Shown here: positions 54,101-56,680 of the stretch, piece by piece
Numbering within the stretch: position 1 is the first letter of the stretch
Layout: every line of letters begins with the position of its first letter
Assembly: GCA_016284045.1 (NCBI GenBank)
Contig: JAEEOB010000125.1
Coordinates: 1 to 56,680 of the forward strand
DNA from: Bacteroidaceae bacterium
GTDB taxonomy: Bacteria; Bacteroidota; Bacteroidia; Bacteroidales; Bacteroidaceae
DNA length: 56,680 nt
Direction of reading: 5' to 3'
Made by a program: the position numbers and the translations under genes
The notes under the pieces: generated by a model
Told to the model about the DNA's origin: nothing
Databases searched by the model: none
Seen by the model: only the letters and a program-made list of their open reading frames with translations

Positions 54101-54560
54101 AGTTATGCTCACTGCTGCCGACAGGTCTTGGAACGACCGACTCTCTTACTCAGAACACGAACCCGACGAGACTGTCGGAAGATACCCAGACGGTGCTGCC
54201 GAGGTTTTCATGATGAATGTTCCCACTATAGCTAAAAACAACATCACATCCAGCTATGTCACACCAGTTGAGCAGACGCTTCCTACTGGAATTGATATTA
54301 TCACTGACATGGCGGAAAACAGCAACGAAGGAATCAGCATACGTCCTGCTGACCTTCAGCTAGCTATTTACTGTAAAATGTCAGACCACCTGCACCTGAA
54401 TGTCTCTACGCTTGCCGGTCAAGTTGTATCAAACACCGACGTAACGCTTTCCGACGGTCAAGCTACTGTTTCCATAGAGCAACTCCCTGCTGGTGTATAT
54501 GTGGCATATGTGGTTGACAGCCTGGGACACAAAACTTCCTGCAAGTTCATCGTAAGGTAG
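51102..54560 (+). CDS. Secreted LTD-CotH-LTD protein with type 9 secretion C-terminal domain
   Basis: Protein of 1152 residues. Residues ~8-150 are a lamin-tail domain (LIINELMAANLG, WIELYNPTEQDIDLGGMYLSD). A chitobiase-like strand motif follows (TTLVYTTDGSVPD, ~185). Residues ~205-370 form a jelly-roll, CBM-like insert. Then comes a CotH kinase-like domain (~415-800) with FKVGTSDVLNRIFELGK, the HxxN-type loop SNDWPHNNVKAYRN and metal-binding FVFFDLDFAF. A second lamin-tail domain (~905-1040) opens MINEISATNETF. The last ~75 residues, ending AGVYVAYVVDSLGHKTSCKF, resemble a type A sorting domain. The start lacks a classical signal peptide: the hydrophobic N-terminus is already the first strand of the lamin-tail domain, and an in-frame stop lies four codons upstream. 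Likely a surface-attached structural or binding protein; kinase activity is unproven. Confidence 0.83.
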   Translation: MTSTLFSIVLIINELMAANLGTVMSPATNFDSWIELYNPTEQDIDLGGMYLSDDNDNLKLWQMPADMGVVPANGFKVVWLGSNNIKSNQAPFNLNCDGDTIFISDQQGQLITSVVYPKAMSRTAYARKTDGGDEWGWTSTPTPEASNETAVFAKKRLEPPVIDTDSKLFSQSVNVKVDIPAGTTLVYTTDGSVPDYVPDEIPGEDEHTWKEWIVNGDCESDDATCLIGKNGNDNGELSTHFEEGVGYNGSRGMVIHAVNRPQYSWDTQLFVYTPGHVLMAGAKYHFKMKVRADKNAYISVQSHTTPGNYIHWQMLAGGYNVTTKWQEIDYEGTVTAEQAGTSGLQTIAFNLNEAWEENNFYFDDFSWESEVGSGSAGQVLVSKDGLFTFDKTTNLCCRFFRDGFLPSVPVTRSYIQTYDEYTIPVISIVGDQRYFTDPKWGIDTQGNNGKPGNGREDPCNWNMDWDRPVNFSYISTDGEMVFNQDVNICVSGGWTRAASPRSFKLKADKEFDGMNHLDYVFFPQKPYIRNKAILVRNGGNDIWENNSSKFMDPALQTIVQRSKIDMDLQSYLPVIEFVNGQFRGVLNLREVNNRKFVESNHGYDDDYIDMFENFDFKVGTSDVLNRIFELGKNINGSGAYDELKQLLDIDEFTNYMAAELFLGSNDWPHNNVKAYRNQDDGRYRFVFFDLDFAFKNSDPFADIYDHQTNTSYSDVLYMDFCKFFINLLENDEYRKKFIDTYCIIAGSVFDSKRVNDIVDELADHVRPMMQLDGWRSPDTSANKIKQEMQTRMSRMINCMVKFKPMKLTGVTRQQVKLEADTEGATILVNGIEVPYTEFNGTLFRPAILEAKAPAGYKFVGWKKNSSSNIFNKNSVINLPTESKINLIACFQQLSEDEARQNGCAPVMINEISATNETFVNEYWKKNDWVELYNTTDEPIDVEGMYLSDNPDKPEKYQISKENSEASTIIQPHGFLIVWCDKLAPISQLHANFKLAKEGGEVMLTAADRSWNDRLSYSEHEPDETVGRYPDGAAEVFMMNVPTIAKNNITSSYVTPVEQTLPTGIDIITDMAENSNEGISIRPADLQLAIYCKMSDHLHLNVSTLAGQVVSNTDVTLSDGQATVSIEQLPAGVYVAYVVDSLGHKTSCKFIVR

Positions 54561-54689
54561 AGAATTACTTTATGTGTTTCCTCACTATATGCTAATTATA
54601 ATTGGCAGTCCTATTGTCAGCGAGCTTTAGACTTGTTCACTCCTTTTATAATTCTATTATTTACTTCGAAACAGATAATTATTGATTAT

Positions 54690-56546
54690 ATGAAACACCT
54701 GATTAAATCAATGGTATGCCTCATCGCTACCATGCTTTTTACTCTGAATCTGACGGCACAGTCGTTCAAATCAACAATCTGCAATCCTGATGGAACCGTC
54801 ACTTTCCAGTACCAAAACCCACAGGCCAAAGAGGTTATGGTCGATGTGCAGTTTGCGGGACGGAAACCCATGACTAAAGATACGAACTCCGGACTATGGA
54901 CTGCAACTCTAGGACCGGCAGCCCCCGACATGTATCCTTATTGCTTCGTCGTTGACGGAGTGAGCGTGATGGACCCGCAGGCTGAACAGTATTTCCCGAA
55001 CGAGGGATTCAAGAACAGCTTGCTTGAGATTCCTGCTAAACAGGGTTCTTTGGCTCACGATATAAAAGATGTACGCCATGGAACAGTCGAATATATTCAT
55101 TATTATTCCGAGAGTCTGAAAACTACAAATAACGCTATCGTTTATCTGCCGCCAGGTTACCGCAGAAACCGTGAACAGCACTATCCGGTTTTCTATCTCA
55201 TTAGCGGTACCACCGACACGGAGGAGGTGTATTACAAGGTGGGACGGATGAACTATATTCTTGACAACCTCATTGCTGAAGGGGCGGCTAAAGATATGAT
55301 TATCGTGCTCCCATACGGTAACCCCATGAAATTGCTGCCACCGGGAGATATGCACAACCAGTCTATGCAGCCTGCTCTTCAGTTCGGAGGCGATCCGTTC
55401 AGCAAGGATGTCATCAACGACCTCATGCCATATATCGAGAAGAAATACCGCACTGTCAACGACCGTGACCATCGGGCTATCGGTGGATTCTCAAGGGGAG
55501 GAAACCAGGGACTTTCTATCGGTCTCTCTAACCTCGACAAATTCTCTTATCTGTGCTCATACAGCTCATTTACCTCAACTGCTATACCAAATGTATATGA
55601 TAATGCTGCTGACACGAACAGCAAAATTCATCTCTTCTGGCTCGGTATCGGTACCGACGACTTCCTGTTCGGTAACGGACGCGACTACATGGAGTTCCTC
55701 GACAAGAAAGGTATTCGGAACGTCAAGGAGTTTACAAACGACAAGTTTGGTCACACTTGGATGAATGCCAAGTTCTTCCTCGACAAGACGCTCCGCCTGC
55801 TTTTCAATCCGGAGGCATCTGAGGAGGCGATGAAAGAGGGTAAACCGGCACCAGCAGCCACAGGAAATGAACCCCAGTTCACTCCTGGTGTGATGGCGCG
55901 TATGTTCCCGCGCCCGATTATCTCTCCTGAATACACGAAGGACGCGGTTACGTTCAGAATGAAAGCGGAGAATGCACAGAAAGTGACTCTCAAGACGGAC
56001 TTTGCCGACAGCCCTATTGAGATGCAGCGCGACAACGATGGTGTATGGAGCGTTACACTCAACGGCCACGCACTCGACACTTTTGAGTATTATTTCATCG
56101 TGGACGGCACGAATGTGGCGGACCCAAACAACATGTATCTGTCTCCTGCTAAAGGATTCAAGCCAAGTTATACGAACAGCCCGTTCGCTCCTTACAGCTT
56201 CGCTGCGATGGGAAATATCGAACACGGTGTTGTCAGTTATAATCTCAATCGTCAGACAGCCATGTATAGAAGTCCGGCACAAGGCCGGCCACAGGCTTCC
56301 ATACAGTTGATTCCTGCTGAGGGTATGACTGTCGAAAGTTGGTTCAAGGTGGGGGGTGCTGATGCTGTCATCGACAAGCTGACGGCTGAAGGCAAATGCA
56401 AACATGTTATGGTCTTTTCAGGAGATAATCCAAGGCGGGAAAGACCGGGTAATCGCGAAATGAATGTGAAAGTTCTGAAAGCTGATGATTTTAAAACCTG
56501 GCAGGAACGGCGCAACGCCCTCGTCAATCTCCTGAATTCTCTTTGA
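54690..56546 (+). CDS. Secreted CE1-type esterase with N-terminal CBM48-like domain and a degenerate second copy
   Basis: Protein of 618 residues with a Sec signal (MKHLIKSMVCLIATMLFTLNLTAQ). The upstream frame from 54633 is ignored for that reason. Residues ~25-115 are an early-set, CBM48-like domain. Residues ~125-375 are an esterase-D-type alpha/beta hydrolase with nucleophile Ser268 in IGGFSRGGNQG, acidic residue Asp323 or Asp324 (GIGTDDFLFG) and His355 (KFGHTWMN). It resembles the Prevotella ruminicola feruloyl esterase Fae1A and Bacteroidota acetylxylan esterases, so it should remove feruloyl or acetyl groups from xylan. Residues ~410-505 are a second CBM48-like domain. The last ~110 residues align to the beginning and end of the esterase but lack the Ser, Asp and His. 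Confidence 0.87.
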   Translation: MKHLIKSMVCLIATMLFTLNLTAQSFKSTICNPDGTVTFQYQNPQAKEVMVDVQFAGRKPMTKDTNSGLWTATLGPAAPDMYPYCFVVDGVSVMDPQAEQYFPNEGFKNSLLEIPAKQGSLAHDIKDVRHGTVEYIHYYSESLKTTNNAIVYLPPGYRRNREQHYPVFYLISGTTDTEEVYYKVGRMNYILDNLIAEGAAKDMIIVLPYGNPMKLLPPGDMHNQSMQPALQFGGDPFSKDVINDLMPYIEKKYRTVNDRDHRAIGGFSRGGNQGLSIGLSNLDKFSYLCSYSSFTSTAIPNVYDNAADTNSKIHLFWLGIGTDDFLFGNGRDYMEFLDKKGIRNVKEFTNDKFGHTWMNAKFFLDKTLRLLFNPEASEEAMKEGKPAPAATGNEPQFTPGVMARMFPRPIISPEYTKDAVTFRMKAENAQKVTLKTDFADSPIEMQRDNDGVWSVTLNGHALDTFEYYFIVDGTNVADPNNMYLSPAKGFKPSYTNSPFAPYSFAAMGNIEHGVVSYNLNRQTAMYRSPAQGRPQASIQLIPAEGMTVESWFKVGGADAVIDKLTAEGKCKHVMVFSGDNPRRERPGNREMNVKVLKADDFKTWQERRNALVNLLNSL

Positions 56547-56570
56547 ATCCAAATATAACAAGCTTATAAC

Positions 56571-56680
56571 TTCCAAGAATCTCCTAGAGTCTCCTATGAT
56601 TTCCTGAAGTTTCCTGGAATTCCCTAGAGTTTCCTGGAATCTCCGAGAGTTTCCTATTATTTACTAGAATTACCTAGAAT
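56571..56680. repeat. Decamer tandem repeat (TTCCTAGAAT type, at least 11 units)
   Basis: Eleven contiguous 10-bp units beginning 24 bp after the esterase stop: TTCCAAGAAT, CTCCTAGAGT, CTCCTATGAT, TTCCTGAAGT, TTCCTGGAAT, TCCCTAGAGT, TTCCTGGAAT, CTCCGAGAGT, TTCCTATTAT, TTACTAGAAT, TACCTAGAAT. It continues to the last base of the window, so its full extent is unknown. No spacer or leader structure of a CRISPR. Confidence 0.9.

Noticed and set aside
55575-56405. Long minus-strand open frame (276 codons) opposite the esterase gene
   Set aside because: Composition of the protein is that of an antisense shadow; the plus-strand gene is well supported.
56571-56680. Regular repeats suggested a CRISPR array
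   Set aside because: Units are 10 bp, contiguous and degenerate, with no unique spacers and no cas genes.

Overview
This window is chromosomal DNA from a Bacteroidota, most likely a Prevotella-type gut or rumen species (Prevotella / Segatella / Xylanibacter). The evidence is as follows. Promoters match the Bacteroidota consensus (TTTG, about 20 bp, TAnnTTTG). Starts have A-rich leaders without clear Shine-Dalgarno sites. There is a reporter-fused hybrid two-component regulator, a type 9 secretion-like C-terminal domain, DUF4251 and DUF5107 proteins, a fungal-type xylose isomerase, and a xylan operon like those described in rumen Prevotella. I saw no tRNA, rRNA, CRISPR array, insertion sequence or phage gene.

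Layout. 1-6 kb holds a membrane protein, a lipoprotein, a Tat-exported aldo/keto reductase with ferredoxin motifs, a probable 6S-type small RNA, an exported flavodoxin and a LOG-family nucleotide-binding protein. 6.3-13.6 kb is an RND efflux locus: TetR regulator, TolC-like channel, lipoprotein adaptor, HAE-type pump and a small PII-like protein. 13.8-20.6 kb (minus strand) holds a histidine phosphatase, a DUF4251 lipoprotein and a 1632-residue secreted multidomain protein of unassigned activity. 20.8-22.9 kb carries fcl (GDP-fucose) and kdsA (Kdo). 22.9-28.9 kb (minus strand) has a site-2-type protease, a DUF5107-TPR protein and a sugar/H+ symporter. 29-31 kb has a TonB-C protein, an outer-membrane barrel and msrC.

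31.5-49.2 kb is the coherent xylan region. It encodes a secreted GH98 enzyme and a large secreted binding-type protein, both ending in dockerin-like repeats, followed by a hybrid two-component regulator. Then comes a run of genes for a GPH symporter, a GH10 xylanase lipoprotein, a cytoplasmic GH43, xylulokinase and xylose isomerase. Together these would cut xylan outside, import xylo-oligosaccharides, hydrolyse them inside and feed xylulose 5-phosphate into central metabolism. No SusC/SusD pair lies in the window. 49.4-56.7 kb has a TPM-domain protein, an LTD-CotH-LTD secreted protein and a CE1-type esterase, probably for feruloyl or acetyl groups on xylan.

Three non-coding patterns stand out. 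(1) A 166-nt near-continuous hairpin behind its own promoter at 3.6-3.8 kb looks like 6S RNA. (2) Pairs of TGTNNC boxes exactly 21 bp apart lie at the same distance (37-38 bp) from the -7 element of two xylan-region promoters (34.1 and 42.4 kb), candidate sites for the hybrid regulator. (3) Many spacers are built of degenerate short tandem repeats with fixed periods of 7, 8, 9 or 10 bp. Some run into stop codons or abut start codons. All functional assignments are by reading the sequence, with no database search.
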